From Zygosaccharomyces rouxii (taxonomy: Eukaryota; Ascomycota; Saccharomycetes; Saccharomycetales; Saccharomycetaceae): 64,000 nucleotides of DNA. The position numbers and the translations under genes were made by a program. The first letter of the stretch is position 1. Every line of letters starts with the position of its first letter. Positions 20,256 through 31,191 of the stretch are shown here, piece by piece. The notes below the pieces were generated by a model. The model saw nothing but the letters and a program-made list of their open reading frames with translations, had not been told where the DNA came from and made no database searches. The stretch covers positions 682,001 through 746,000 of the forward strand of contig NC_012992.1 in NCBI RefSeq assembly GCF_000026365.1, given 5' to 3'.

Positions 20256-20420
20256 ATGGGAACTCGCTTACAGAGATGCTTATATACATCTGCTCCAACA
20301 GAGGTGAACGAAACAGATATAGCAGGATTGTATCCGGATCTATTCCCTGCTGATTCCGAATCCAACTATTCAAACCCAGGTCCACTACCATTTACCATTA
20401 GCGGTTCTTTAGTATCCTGA
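20256..20420 (+). CDS. hypothetical 54-residue ORF upstream of HNT1
   Basis: ATG-initiated ORF of 54 codons, starting MGTRLQRCLYTSAPTEVNET and ending PFTISGSLVS. It lies about 125 bp before the favoured HNT1 start, in a different frame. I do not recognise it. The Arg/Cys-containing start followed by an acidic Pro/Ser-rich part is compatible with a small protein, but there is no second line of evidence. If transcribed on the HNT1 mRNA it would act as an upstream ORF. Confidence 0.2.
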   Translation: MGTRLQRCLYTSAPTEVNETDIAGLYPDLFPADSESNYSNPGPLPFTISGSLVS

Positions 20421-20430
20421 TAATGGGAGA

Positions 20431-20437
20431 TTACCCG
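20431..20437 (+). promoter_or_regulatory. Reb1-type site upstream of HNT1
   Basis: TTACCCG, the Reb1 core, lies about 110 bp before the favoured HNT1 start. Reb1 clears nucleosomes at yeast promoters. The match is exact but short. Confidence 0.4.
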
Positions 20438-20545
20438 GCCCTCATTGATGGTACCTTAAACCATTTGATCCTGTTCCCTCCCCTTCTTCAACAATTCTTC
20501 ACTGTGCAAAATGTTAGACAACCGATCCACGCTAACATCACTACA

Positions 20546-21064
20546 ATGGCTACCCCAGTTATTCACGATGCAGCATGCATCTTCTGCAAAATCATCAAAG
20601 GTATGTTAGAAAAGGATGGTCTTTTCTGCAGATGAGGTTCCCTTACTAACCCTCGCTTAGGTGAAATCCCCTCCAAGAAATTGATTGAGACAGCACACTC
20701 TTATTCATTTTTAGATATCCAACCATTGACCGAGGGACATGCGTTGATTGTGCCTAAATACCACGGTGCTAAACTACATGATATCCCTGATGAGTTTCTA
20801 GTTGACGTCTTACCAATTGCCAAGAAATTGTCAAAGGCACTAGGTGTTGAGAATAATGGGCTAGACAACCCAATTGGTTACAACGTCTTGCAAAACAATG
20901 GTAAAATTGCCCATCAAGAAGTTGGCCATGTCCATTTCCACGTTATCCCCAAGAGAGATAAGGATACTGGTCTAGTCGTCGGTTGGCCTGCACAACCAAC
21001 AGATTTCGCCAAACTAGATCAAACTCACAAGGAAATCATGGCCAAGTTGGATTCGAACTTGTAA
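20546..21064 (+). CDS. HNT1: HIT-family adenosine 5'-monophosphoramidase Hnt1, two exons
   Basis: Hint-type nucleotide hydrolase acting on adenosine 5'-phosphoramidates; it is linked to Kin28/TFIIH function in S. cerevisiae. Exon 1 is 20546-20600 and exon 2 is 20661-21064; joined, they give 152 residues. The junction restores the family sequence CKIIK-GEIPS across a Gly codon. The catalytic histidine triad is HVHFH in EVGHVHFHVIPKRD. ATG 20546 (MATPVIHDAACIFCK) is favoured, though an in-frame ATG at 20423 would add 41 residues. S. cerevisiae HNT1 (YDL125C) also has an intron near its start, so the gene structure is conserved. Confidence 0.93.
20601..20660 (+). other. spliceosomal intron of HNT1
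   Basis: A 60-bp intron with consensus GTATGT at the 5' end, branch site TACTAAC at 20644-20650 and 3' end TTAG. The branch-to-acceptor distance is only about 10 nt. In-frame translation of the unspliced RNA reaches a stop inside the intron, so splicing is required for the full protein. It is markedly shorter than the roughly 110-nt intron of S. cerevisiae HNT1. Confidence 0.95.
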
Positions 21065-21261
21065 GTAATATTATCAGACCAAATACGTAAATACATGGAA
21101 GATTTCTACAGCTTTCTCAAGAATTCCGCACTAGAGGAAAATTCCTTTTGGATCGCTATTTCCACAACTCTCGAACATCCTGTCTGACATACTATGAAAT
21201 ATTATTATGATATTATAGTACTACATCTTCTATTACTATAAACACAGTTTTGTCATCTTGG

Positions 21262-21329
21262 GTTACCCGCATGTAGTTCCCTTTTTCTGGTAGGGTGGCG
21301 AATACCTGGTATATAAGCAAAAAGGGAAC
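21262..21329 (+). promoter_or_regulatory. CDC48 promoter: Reb1 site, PACE-like element, TATA box and inverted repeat
   Basis: Within the 411-bp HNT1-CDC48 gap lie GTTACCCG (Reb1, 21262-21269), GGTGGCGAA (21294-21302) and TATATAAG (21310-21317). GGTGGCGAA differs by one base from the PACE element GGTGGCAAA of the proteasome regulator Rpn4. An 11-bp inverted repeat, GTTCCCTTTTT at 21276-21286 and AAAAAGGGAAC at 21319-21329, brackets the PACE-like and TATA elements. Rpn4 control of CDC48 is known in S. cerevisiae; here it is inferred. Confidence 0.55.
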
Positions 21330-21463
21330 CGACCCACCTTAACGGATAAGAACGTACCAACACATTCTAACGTAAGAGTAGTAACTCTAGCCTTTGAACG
21401 TGTCGAAGACTGTAGATAGGGCTTAGTTTCACTAGGAGGAAAAATCGAATAGAAGAAATTTAG

Positions 21464-23968
<2,505 letters not shown>

Positions 23969-24091
23969 ACGGAAATGATGTGTAACTTTTAAAAGATTAA
24001 ATGTAGTAACAATATAAATATACCGGTTTGCAACAAGATATACTCTTAAATATTGTTAATATCATACTATCATGAAAATACCTCTAATTAA

Positions 24092-24098
24092 TTACCCG
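24092..24098 (+). promoter_or_regulatory. Reb1-type site between convergent CDC48 and PCL2
   Basis: TTACCCG lies in the 190-bp gap between the two stop codons. In this position it cannot be a normal promoter element for either gene. Reb1-dependent roadblock termination, known from S. cerevisiae, is one possible role. Confidence 0.3.
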
Positions 24099-24159
24099 CA
24101 AAAAAAAGTGTATACATATCTTACACATCCATTATTGTTATTTTTTGTCAATTTTACCG

Positions 24160-25095
24160 TTACCTGAAGATTGATTGCCAACTTGATTTTTTATTCGTCC
24201 TGTGAACCGGCAGTTTATCCAAACCTGTTCTCAAGATAATTGGACGAGTCTTTGAACTTGAATCTGACTTCGGTATAGTCCCATATTGATTACCATTATT
24301 ATAAATATTTTCCTTATCACTTAGCGGTGATTTATAAGGTGTGTATGCTGCAGTCTTTGCACGTGTAGCAGATGTTATTGATGGTGATTCTTCCAATTCA
24401 TCAATAGCGTAAAACCTGTCGTAGGATTGTTGCGATCTTCTTGAATCCAGGGTAGATAGAGTGGCAGATGATGCCAACGATGGCAATGAGCCATTTGAAG
24501 AAGACCTCGAATGTGCGACTTGTGACCTCGACACGTAGCTCTTGAGATCTTTTGGTGTTGGTGAAGTGAACATCATCATTTCTTGTTGTCTTAGTTTTAG
24601 AGTGTGCTCTTTGATTGATTGTAGGAAAGGTGATAGGCATGCCACTAGTTCCTCAGTGGTAATGCAGACATTCCAATCGAAGTACTCTAATAATTCCCTT
24701 TCAATCGTATTGACTTCCCTGATATGTAATAGCCCGTCCGTATAAGAAGCCCAGTGCTTGTTTAATGGTGATGAATCGTTTAGAGTTTTGGCCGCCAGAA
24801 TCAAACATCCTAGAAATATTCTATGCCTCGTGGTTTCGATACCAAAAACGTTTGCCGGTATAATAGACCTCAGTTTAGTCAAGTAAACCGTTGTAGCCAT
24901 TAGGGTTGGTGTCTGCACATTAGAATAGGATATCAGAGTTTTAATAAATCTCATTAGTGGAGGTGCAGGTGAATCCACAATATTACTGTTCTTCTTAACC
25001 TTAATGATGGAAGATGTTGTAGACGCAAGGTATTGAACCATCTCAATAGATACAGGCTTCCTGTTAAACTGCAGCAAAGCCTCGTAGTCACTCAT
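24160..25095 (-). CDS. PCL2: Pho85 cyclin of the Pcl2/Pcl9 type
   Basis: G1 cyclin partner of the Pho85 kinase, involved in polarity and cell-cycle entry. From the ATG at 25095 (MSDYEALLQFNRKPVS) it has 311 residues; two further codons upstream start at TTG. The cyclin box occupies about residues 15-155, with QTPTLMATTVYLTKLRSIIP, RHRIFLGCLILAAKTLNDSS and EVNTIERELLEYFDWNV. The C-terminal half is Ser/Thr-rich with many SP/TP sites. S. cerevisiae has the pair PCL2 (YDL127W) and PCL9 (YDL179W), and this is the unduplicated equivalent. Its promoter holds Swi5/Ace2 and SBF sites, matching known control of both paralogues. Confidence 0.94.
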   Translation of the reverse strand: MSDYEALLQFNRKPVSIEMVQYLASTTSSIIKVKKNSNIVDSPAPPLMRFIKTLISYSNVQTPTLMATTVYLTKLRSIIPANVFGIETTRHRIFLGCLILAAKTLNDSSPLNKHWASYTDGLLHIREVNTIERELLEYFDWNVCITTEELVACLSPFLQSIKEHTLKLRQQEMMMFTSPTPKDLKSYVSRSQVAHSRSSSNGSLPSLASSATLSTLDSRRSQQSYDRFYAIDELEESPSITSATRAKTAAYTPYKSPLSDKENIYNNGNQYGTIPKSDSSSKTRPIILRTGLDKLPVHRTNKKSSWQSIFR

Positions 25096-25307
25096 ATTCA
25101 AACGAATTTGATGCTCTTGCTAGTCCTCGAAACAACTCTTTTAGAGACTTAATTCGCAGAGCTGCTCATTCCTTCTCATCTCAATCCTTCATCTTAAATA
25201 TCATAACCATCTGCAAAACCTGAGATGCGAAATTCTCAATTAATGATCGCATTATTGGAGCCATGCTTGGCTCTCTAGCGGGCAGCTAAATTTTGCAGCT
25301 GGCGATC

Positions 25308-25435
25308 TGCTGGTTCACCTTTTTTTTTTCCTGTTCACCAAAGTTACTTGCTCAATAAGTCTTGATTTGGTGAAAACCAGCAGTAATGATTCGCGTCTTA
25401 TAGTGAAACACACGAAATTTCGCGATTAGCCAGCA
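25308..25435. promoter_or_regulatory. PCL2 promoter: Swi5/Ace2 sites and paired SCB elements
   Basis: Three matches to the Swi5/Ace2 consensus RRCCAGCR lie 213-340 bp before PCL2: AACCAGCA on the minus strand (25308-25315), AACCAGCA on the plus strand (25375-25382) and AGCCAGCA (25428-25435). Abutting SCB elements CACGAAA (25411-25417) and, inverted, CGCGAAA (25418-25424) lie between them. An MCB-like GACGCGA is at about 25391-25397. These are the sites expected for M/G1 (Swi5) and G1 (SBF) expression. Confidence 0.7.
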
Positions 25436-25634
25436 AAGGATAAATCGATCTAACGACTCCATTGTGGAACTTAGGATCATCACCACGACTAACGTCGTAT
25501 TCGAATTGTATATGGAGCGTGATTATTTGTTTCAAGAAGTCCTTTTTTTGTAAAATCGAATGATATGTATGTAGATTTATAGAAAAAGTGATTGAACAAT
25601 TGCGATGCTCAAGGGCAATGTCCGAACTTGGTAC

Positions 25635-26876
25635 TCAATTGGCGGCCAAGGGTAATGAGGATATTATGTGGTCAGGTTCATCGGGATAAAAGAAGAAAGC
25701 CATTGCAATTAGCAAGTACAACGACAAGGACATAATACCCTCTAACCAATTCGATTCACCGTCCAGGATCAAATTGTTAGAAAGGAAGACTGCAATGAAT
25801 AGCATTACGGTTTCAAAAGTAGAGAAATTTAGTGTCATTGGCACGTCGATGAACCAACCGACAAGAACCATAAATGGAGTAACGAAAAGTGCGATTTGTA
25901 ACGAAGAACCAATTGCAACACTTAAGGAGAGATCCATCTTGTCTTTGACAGCCACCATAACCGAGGTAACGTGCTCAGCAGCATTACCCACAATTGGTAT
26001 AATGATCAAACCGATAAAAGTCTTACTCAAACCAGTAGATTCAACAACGTTATCGATCGTACCCACTAAGAAATCTGCACAGATAGAAACCAAAACCGTA
26101 GCCCCTAACAAGAAAGCCAGGGAGGACTTGATACTCAAGGTGTCATTCTTCGACACATGAGACAACTGGCTCCTTACGTCTTCTGTATTCTCCTCTTGTT
26201 CTTCAAAAATGGCCCTATGAGTACGCAATTGGAACAATAAAAATAATCCATAAACCGCCAACAAAACCAATGAAGTCCCTCTAGAAAGTTGTAGGATCTT
26301 TTTCTCGACAATCCAATCTTGGTTCTTGTGTATTGGGATCGTAGCTCTAAATGCAGCAGGAATCAACAACGATGCTGTGGAGATGGCCAACAAAGAGGAC
26401 ATAGTTTGTGCGGCGGTTTGGTTAAAAGTCTGCTGCAATCTATTGTGACCACCTGCCACGAAGCAGAACCCTAGGACAAGCAACAGGTTGGAAAGTAACG
26501 AACCCAACATTGAGGCTTGCACAATTCTAACCTGTCTTTCCTTCAGAGCGATCAGGGACACGATCAGTTCAACTGCATTACCAAAAGTTGCATTCAGCAG
26601 ACCTCCAACAGTACTACCTGCCTTATCAGCCAATTCCTCCGTAGCCCTTGCCAAAACGTCAGCTAGAGGAACTATGGCCAAGAAGTTGAAGATAAAAACC
26701 CATGTATGGGAAAACTCACCATAACCCCAAACCAATCCGAATGGTACGAATATCAATAGCGGAGAGACTGGTGATGATAGAAAGATACGCAATACATCTG
26801 TCTTTGCCTGTTGCCAAGCAGTTAAGGGTCTTCCTCTGTGGGAATTGGGCGATAATAGTGGCTGTGAAGCATCCAT
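25635..26876 (-). CDS. VCX1: vacuolar H+/Ca2+ exchanger Vcx1
   Basis: CaCA-family antiporter that moves cytosolic Ca2+ into the vacuole in exchange for protons. From the ATG at 26876 ([15 protein letters not shown]) it has 413 residues (S. cerevisiae 411); the upstream 17 codons start at a non-ATG codon. About 11 membrane segments. The two alpha repeats are plain: [17 protein letters not shown] and [23 protein letters not shown], carrying the conserved acidic residues that bind Ca2+. An acidic cytosolic loop ([10 protein letters not shown]) sits mid-protein. Corresponds to YDL128W. Confidence 0.97.
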   Translation of the reverse strand: MDASQPLLSPNSHRGRPLTAWQQAKTDVLRIFLSSPVSPLLIFVPFGLVWGYGEFSHTWVFIFNFLAIVPLADVLARATEELADKAGSTVGGLLNATFGNAVELIVSLIALKERQVRIVQASMLGSLLSNLLLVLGFCFVAGGHNRLQQTFNQTAAQTMSSLLAISTASLLIPAAFRATIPIHKNQDWIVEKKILQLSRGTSLVLLAVYGLFLLFQLRTHRAIFEEQEENTEDVRSQLSHVSKNDTLSIKSSLAFLLGATVLVSICADFLVGTIDNVVESTGLSKTFIGLIIIPIVGNAAEHVTSVMVAVKDKMDLSLSVAIGSSLQIALFVTPFMVLVGWFIDVPMTLNFSTFETVMLFIAVFLSNNLILDGESNWLEGIMSLSLYLLIAMAFFFYPDEPDHIISSLPLAAN

Positions 26877-27099
26877 AATGAAAGAAAAGTAGCCGATTCT
26901 ATTGATGAGATTGGATTGACCGTGCAAGCGTCAAATCCTTCTCAGATGCTGTACTTGTACTATCAATGTTTCTTTTGTAATAGATTAATTTTTTTTTTTT
27001 TAATGTAGGACTGGACCCTTGGGTTGAAAAAGAATAGACTCAGAAAGCAAACCACATGTCAAAAAGAACCAGCCACTCCAATTGATCCCGAATCTAGAT

Positions 27100-28539
27100 T
27101 TAATGTGGGACGGTTGCAAGGAACCCCGTAGTGAATACTGCAATACCCCATATAGTCATCGAAACAAGTACAAACGAGTCCTTTTTAGCGAGTCGTTGCC
27201 ATAGTTTTACAGTCTTCTTAGCATAATGCAGGGTTCTTGGCTCGTTCGGTTGAAAACTTTCTTGTACCAGTAAAGATGGATCTGAAAAACCTAGATCCGG
27301 TATCTGTAGTGGTGGCGGAGGTATCCAAGAAGTTGTTGTTGGTCTTGATCTTTGCAACGAGGCCTCTGAGTCGTAGTACAAATCGTGATCGAGATCTCTT
27401 GGCCGGCAGTAGAACCATTCGTCAAGATCCTTCCATGAGTAGATGGCAGCATTAGCAGCTAAATTGATCACGGTAAAGGGTAGCATTACCGTTGATAAAA
27501 AGAAAGTGACTGTTCTTTGGCCAAAGAAATTAACCACTGGTGTGAAAATGCGTTGATGTCCCGGCACATAGGTGAAGTATATGGATGTTATGAGACATTG
27601 ACCGACAATGAGCATAATGTTACTCAACAAAACAAGCACCATTGTGCACAGGGCTTTGAAAAGCGACCAATTGGATTTGATGGCTTTAAACTTTTTAATG
27701 GGGAATCCATTAGCGGCTTGTGTTTCTGCCATGCCGACAAGGGCCCCCCACTGCCGCTGTTGTTCCATAATTCTTGGATCTCTATCATACTCCAAGGGCG
27801 CTAACTTTAACGAATTATCGTTCGAGTTTACTAGCAGTACAGCAGCTTCGCCATCGTCGCTCATCGTACCGTAGCCTTTTTGATTATTTTGAGCATCGAT
27901 CTCGGAATAGTAAACGTTATTTGAAATTGATGATGAATCTCTTCTTACATCTAGACATTTGGAAAGTGTTATATCATCCCTGTTAGTACTACTGCCGCTG
28001 TTTCTATCCAAAAGTTGTGATTCTTGTGATGCCTCTAGTTCTTCTGGAATTTCTCTGTAGTTGAACAGATTCCCTAGTACGCTAACGATAAGTTCTCCTA
28101 ATGACCAAGCAACGCCAAATATGTAAGTCTGTCTCGGTACAATGTGCCAAATAGTATCGTCATCTCTATGGTGTGATTGGTGCTGCTGTTGTTGTGGATA
28201 TGCAAGGCATACGATGATCAGCAATATGAACCAGTCGTTCAAGGGGAAATCCACGATGAAATTAGCGACCAAGTATCTTCGATTCAAATTGATTAGAAAA
28301 GTCTGTACAAAATAGTAGAGCATAGGTGAAAATACGCCTAACAGAGACGCTCTAAAGTAATCTTGAGCATTGGGCATGAATAAATTCGGCTCATCATACT
28401 GCTTCCCCATGAATCCATAACTGCACAACAATGCAACGAATAGTAGCATAGTAACCACTACGCAATTAACCCTAACATAAGGTTTTGATGAACATAGTAA
28501 CGGCATAAAATAGCTAGCAGCATGATCTATTCGAACCAT
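27100..28539 (-). CDS. YDL180W-family vacuolar membrane protein
   Basis: 479 residues from the ATG at 28539 (MVRIDHAASYFMPLLC); the three codons before it begin with GTG. Several hydrophobic segments at the N-terminus (about residues 25-50, 70-90, 105-125 and 145-165) and more in the C-terminal half (MVLVLLSNIMLIVGQCLI, TVTFFLSTVMLPFTVINLAA, LVSMTIWGIAVFTTGFLA) indicate a polytopic membrane protein with a large polar middle loop. Similarity and position identify it with S. cerevisiae YDL180W, a vacuole-located protein of unknown function. I cannot assign a transport substrate. Confidence 0.8.
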   Translation of the reverse strand: MVRIDHAASYFMPLLCSSKPYVRVNCVVVTMLLFVALLCSYGFMGKQYDEPNLFMPNAQDYFRASLLGVFSPMLYYFVQTFLINLNRRYLVANFIVDFPLNDWFILLIIVCLAYPQQQQHQSHHRDDDTIWHIVPRQTYIFGVAWSLGELIVSVLGNLFNYREIPEELEASQESQLLDRNSGSSTNRDDITLSKCLDVRRDSSSISNNVYYSEIDAQNNQKGYGTMSDDGEAAVLLVNSNDNSLKLAPLEYDRDPRIMEQQRQWGALVGMAETQAANGFPIKKFKAIKSNWSLFKALCTMVLVLLSNIMLIVGQCLITSIYFTYVPGHQRIFTPVVNFFGQRTVTFFLSTVMLPFTVINLAANAAIYSWKDLDEWFYCRPRDLDHDLYYDSEASLQRSRPTTTSWIPPPPLQIPDLGFSDPSLLVQESFQPNEPRTLHYAKKTVKLWQRLAKKDSFVLVSMTIWGIAVFTTGFLATVPH

Positions 28540-28769
28540 TTTTCTCACTTCTATTTTGATTCAATTTTCGACATGTACTTGACATCTTATCGGAGTTCTA
28601 TTCACTACGAAGACTATCATGAAAAATTGTTAATTACGTACATACATACATACCTAAGAAAGAAAAAAAGAATATCGACATATAGAGATACATTCTGATA
28701 TTTGGGTATAGATAATGGGCATCAAAATCATAATCTAATGTTACAACTGGGGGTATTAATCCTTCCTAT

Positions 28770-29591
28770 CTACTTTCTCTGTAGATGAAATACCCTTACA
28801 TATTCGTTAGTCATCGGATTATCACTAGTCCTCCTCATGCGAGGATGTGCTTTTTTGGACTCTACTAATTTTAATGACGCTGGATCCACTAAACTCTTTG
28901 GTGCTATAGTAGTTGACGGATGCTTCCTTGGTGACCGAAATATTTTCTTTTGAGGTGTGATTGGCGATGAAGGTCCTGAAATAGCACTTTTCGACGATGG
29001 CAAATGCTTCGAAGCCGTGGATATCGATAGCGATGGGCTCTTTGGTCTTATTTGTCTCTGCCGTAATGGGATCCCTGGTCTTTGTGGTATTAGAGGTTCG
29101 TTTGGTCTTCTACTCATTAGTACTTCCATTTCCTTTCTTAAAAGATTAGTCTCTACGAGGTGTCTATCGTCATCCGACCTTCTCAGCTGTGCTAACTGTG
29201 CTTGGAGTGACCAATGTGATATTGCTGTTAACGACCCATTTAAAAGTTCCACTATACGCTGACGATCGATTTCGCTATTGTTATCATGATTCTTCAGATA
29301 CTGGATGGTGACTAATATATCGGTTTCCAATTTCCTGGTATTCTTTACACTGGACACAAAACAGTCTTTAACGGCACTGTCCTTACTATCATCATTAGCA
29401 CTAGCATTATCGTTATCATGGTCACTATGCAGGCCGCTTAGGATATTCTGGCGAATAGCATTATAACAACGATTCCCACTTTCACCTATACTACTACTAC
29501 TAGTACTACTAACACCGCTATCCCGATGTCCTGTGGGCTCTTCAGGTGTAACCAAATGCACTTGCACTGGCTTATTTCGTGAACTTTCCAT
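28770..29591 (-). CDS. YDL129W-family protein of unknown function
   Basis: 273 residues from the ATG at 29591 (MESSRNKPVQVHLV); upstream codons start at TTG. The sequence is mostly low complexity: a Ser-rich stretch near residues 25-40, a predicted helical region (about 85-165), then a basic Pro/Ser/Arg-rich C-terminus with several SP and RP sites. No domain recognised. It corresponds by position and weak similarity to S. cerevisiae YDL129W, reported in cytoplasm and nucleus without a defined role. Confidence 0.7.
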   Translation of the reverse strand: MESSRNKPVQVHLVTPEEPTGHRDSGVSSTSSSSIGESGNRCYNAIRQNILSGLHSDHDNDNASANDDSKDSAVKDCFVSSVKNTRKLETDILVTIQYLKNHDNNSEIDRQRIVELLNGSLTAISHWSLQAQLAQLRRSDDDRHLVETNLLRKEMEVLMSRRPNEPLIPQRPGIPLRQRQIRPKSPSLSISTASKHLPSSKSAISGPSSPITPQKKIFRSPRKHPSTTIAPKSLVDPASLKLVESKKAHPRMRRTSDNPMTNEYVRVFHLQRK

Positions 29592-29867
29592 ACTCTTGTT
29601 ACTCAAATGCTAGTAAGATGTTGATTTTGGGGAACTTATTAACCGTTTGAGGCCAACAAACTCATCGATCCTATGGATCACAGTTCTTTTATTCGATTTT
29701 TATTCCTTCTACCTTTTCCATCACCCACCGACCGACGACACGAAAAAGAAAAGACAAAAATGTCAGAGATGCATGTAAAAGACCGCATCATAAATTAAAA
29801 TAATATCAAGAAATTCTTGTTAAAATGACTTTAAAATTAACTACATGGCTGCTATAGATGGTTATGC

Positions 29868-30182
29868 TTAGTCGAATAGACCCATACCCATGTCATCGTC
29901 GGATTCTTCTTCTTCTTCTTGTGGTTTTTCTTCAGCAGCCTCACCACCAGCAGCCTCACCACCAGCAGCAGCAGGAGCACCAACAGCAGGACCAGCGGTG
30001 TGGAAACCGGAAAGAATTTCCTTCAAATCCTTACCTTCAAGAGCCTTAGCGTAAACTTCAGCCCAGACGTTGTCAACGGAAGCACCAGCTGCCTTAGACA
30101 ACGATAGCAAGTTGTCAGCAGAGACCTCTAGACCAGCATCGGCCAAAATCAAAGCGGCGTAAGAGACGATAGTGTCAGACAT
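29868..30182 (-). CDS. RPP1B: 60S acidic ribosomal stalk protein P1
   Basis: P1-type stalk protein that dimerises with P2 on P0 and recruits translational GTPases. 104 residues from the ATG at 30182 ([17 protein letters not shown]); the six in-frame codons upstream begin with TTG. N-terminal helical dimerisation domain (1-65), Ala/Gly hinge with an imperfect AAGGEA repeat, then the invariant acidic tail [14 protein letters not shown]. cerevisiae has P1A and P1B; YDL130W (RPP1B) is the positional match. Confidence 0.96.
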   Translation of the reverse strand: MSDTIVSYAALILADAGLEVSADNLLSLSKAAGASVDNVWAEVYAKALEGKDLKEILSGFHTAGPAVGAPAAAGGEAAGGEAAEEKPQEEEEESDDDMGMGLFD

Positions 30183-30396
30183 TTTTGGATGGGTCTTCAA
30201 TACGAGGTTTCAAAGGGTAATGCAACAAACTAATTAACCAAATCCAACCGTCCGCTTAACATCCTGGACAGTATTTTGTCAAACTGATTCTTGTTTTGTC
30301 AAACCAACAATTCTAAAATTGTCCGGTGCGTGGGGGGCGAGAGAACAGCACGAAGAAGTGTCCGACCACGGTGGATACACGACAAACATATCGCGG

Positions 30397-30408
30397 GTGC
30401 ACGGATGT
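30397..30408 (-). promoter_or_regulatory. Rap1 site upstream of RPP1B
   Basis: On the minus strand ACATCCGTGCAC matches the Rap1 consensus ACAYCCRTRCA throughout. It lies about 215-225 bp before the RPP1B ATG, a typical spacing for ribosomal-protein genes. Confidence 0.65.
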
Positions 30409-30575
30409 AAACAAGAGTGACTGCAGGGTGCAAGGGTGGGAATGAGCGAGCTGTCCGAGCAAAGCCAGGGGAAATGCGCCTATCCGCGGCAATTCAGATG
30501 GTCCCCGTTGCATCCCAGCATTCCACATACTCTGGAAATGACAGGTTTCCTATTACTCCGAAAGTTCCTCTGCGG

Positions 30576-30627
30576 GCACGTGACTTATAAATCAACACCC
30601 TTACACCGGCGTCACACTGACGCCGGT
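30576..30627 (+). promoter_or_regulatory. Cbf1 E-box, TATA and 23-bp inverted repeat between RPP1B and INH1
   Basis: CACGTGAC (Cbf1-type, 30577-30584) is followed by TTATAAAT (30585-30592). A perfect inverted repeat at 30605-30627 has 10-bp arms ACCGGCGTCA/TGACGCCGGT around CAC. It lies about 425 bp upstream of RPP1B and about 160 bp beyond the INH1 stop, so it could belong to an unrecognised transcript or be a distal RPP1B element. Confidence 0.5.
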
Positions 30628-30784
30628 AAATGCCAATACTCAGAAACCTTCTTTGCCCCTATAATTCCTGCGAATAAATGCTATACGATCAGTTCACTTG
30701 ACAACAGCTTGCTTGCTGCATTTTAAAATTATAAAGAATTAGATAAAATTATGCTTTTTCCTTAAAAAAAGGCACACCATTCGA

Positions 30785-31036
30785 TTAGTTATTTCCCTTA
30801 ACTTTATTTTCCAGATGTTCAATTCTCTTGCTTTGTTCCGAAATTTGTTTCTTCAAATGCTCTAGCTGTTCCTTTTCATGTTGCTTGATAAACCAGTCTT
30901 CACTAGCCTTTTCCCTCTTGGTGAAGGTGTCGTCAGAAGTTCCACCTCTAGTGGTGCCGGTTGAGCCGGCTTCACTGTACATTCTGATGGCAGTAACAGG
31001 AGACCTCAAAGTACGCACGACTGAACGAGACAACAT
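30785..31036 (-). CDS. INH1: mitochondrial F1-ATPase inhibitor (IF1: Inh1/Stf1)
   Basis: Inhibits ATP hydrolysis by F1Fo-ATP synthase when the membrane potential collapses. 83 residues (S. cerevisiae Inh1 85, Stf1 86). A basic presequence (MLSRSVVRTLRSPVTAIRMYSE) is followed by the inhibitory segment FTKREKASEDWFIKQHEKEQ and a C-terminal coiled coil (LKKQISEQSKRIEHLENKV). The single gene stands for the pair YDL181W/YDL130W-A. A CCAAT box and a Cbf1 site lie about 140-155 bp upstream. Confidence 0.95.
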   Translation of the reverse strand: MLSRSVVRTLRSPVTAIRMYSEAGSTGTTRGGTSDDTFTKREKASEDWFIKQHEKEQLEHLKKQISEQSKRIEHLENKVKGNN

Positions 31037-31172
31037 TGCTGAGTTAATGCTTGGTTCTTGACTAAAGTTATTGTTAACTTTGGATTTGAAATAGTTTAAT
31101 GTTCGCCATATCCTTTATTTCTATTGCTCCTGATTTAAAAAGCTACATATCCAAGAAAAGGGAGAAAAACTC

Positions 31173-31191
31173 ATTGGACCCTGGTCACGTG
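31173..31191 (-). promoter_or_regulatory. CCAAT box and Cbf1 site upstream of INH1
   Basis: ATTGG at 31173-31177 reads CCAAT on the coding strand and is followed after six bases by GTCACGTG (31184-31191). Hap2/3/4/5 and Cbf1 are known regulators of respiratory genes in yeasts. The pair lies 137-155 bp before the INH1 ATG. Confidence 0.45.

Larger units (their letters stand above)
19659..20545. other. long intergenic region between DLD2 and HNT1
   Basis: About 890 bp separate the divergent DLD2 and HNT1 starts. It contains a perfect 11-bp ARS consensus match (20066-20076), a 54-codon ORF (20256-20420), a Reb1-type site (20431-20437) and an upstream in-frame ATG for HNT1 (20423). No tRNA, repeat or transposon remnant was seen. 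Confidence 0.6.
30183..30784. other. RPP1B upstream region to INH1 3' end
   Basis: About 600 bp, unusually GC-rich for the window around 30310-30500. It contains the Rap1 site, Cbf1 site, TATA and palindrome listed separately. ORFs here (30313-30528 minus, 30436-30726 plus) show no coding features. A 15-codon ORF starts just after the palindrome (30630). Confidence 0.5.
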
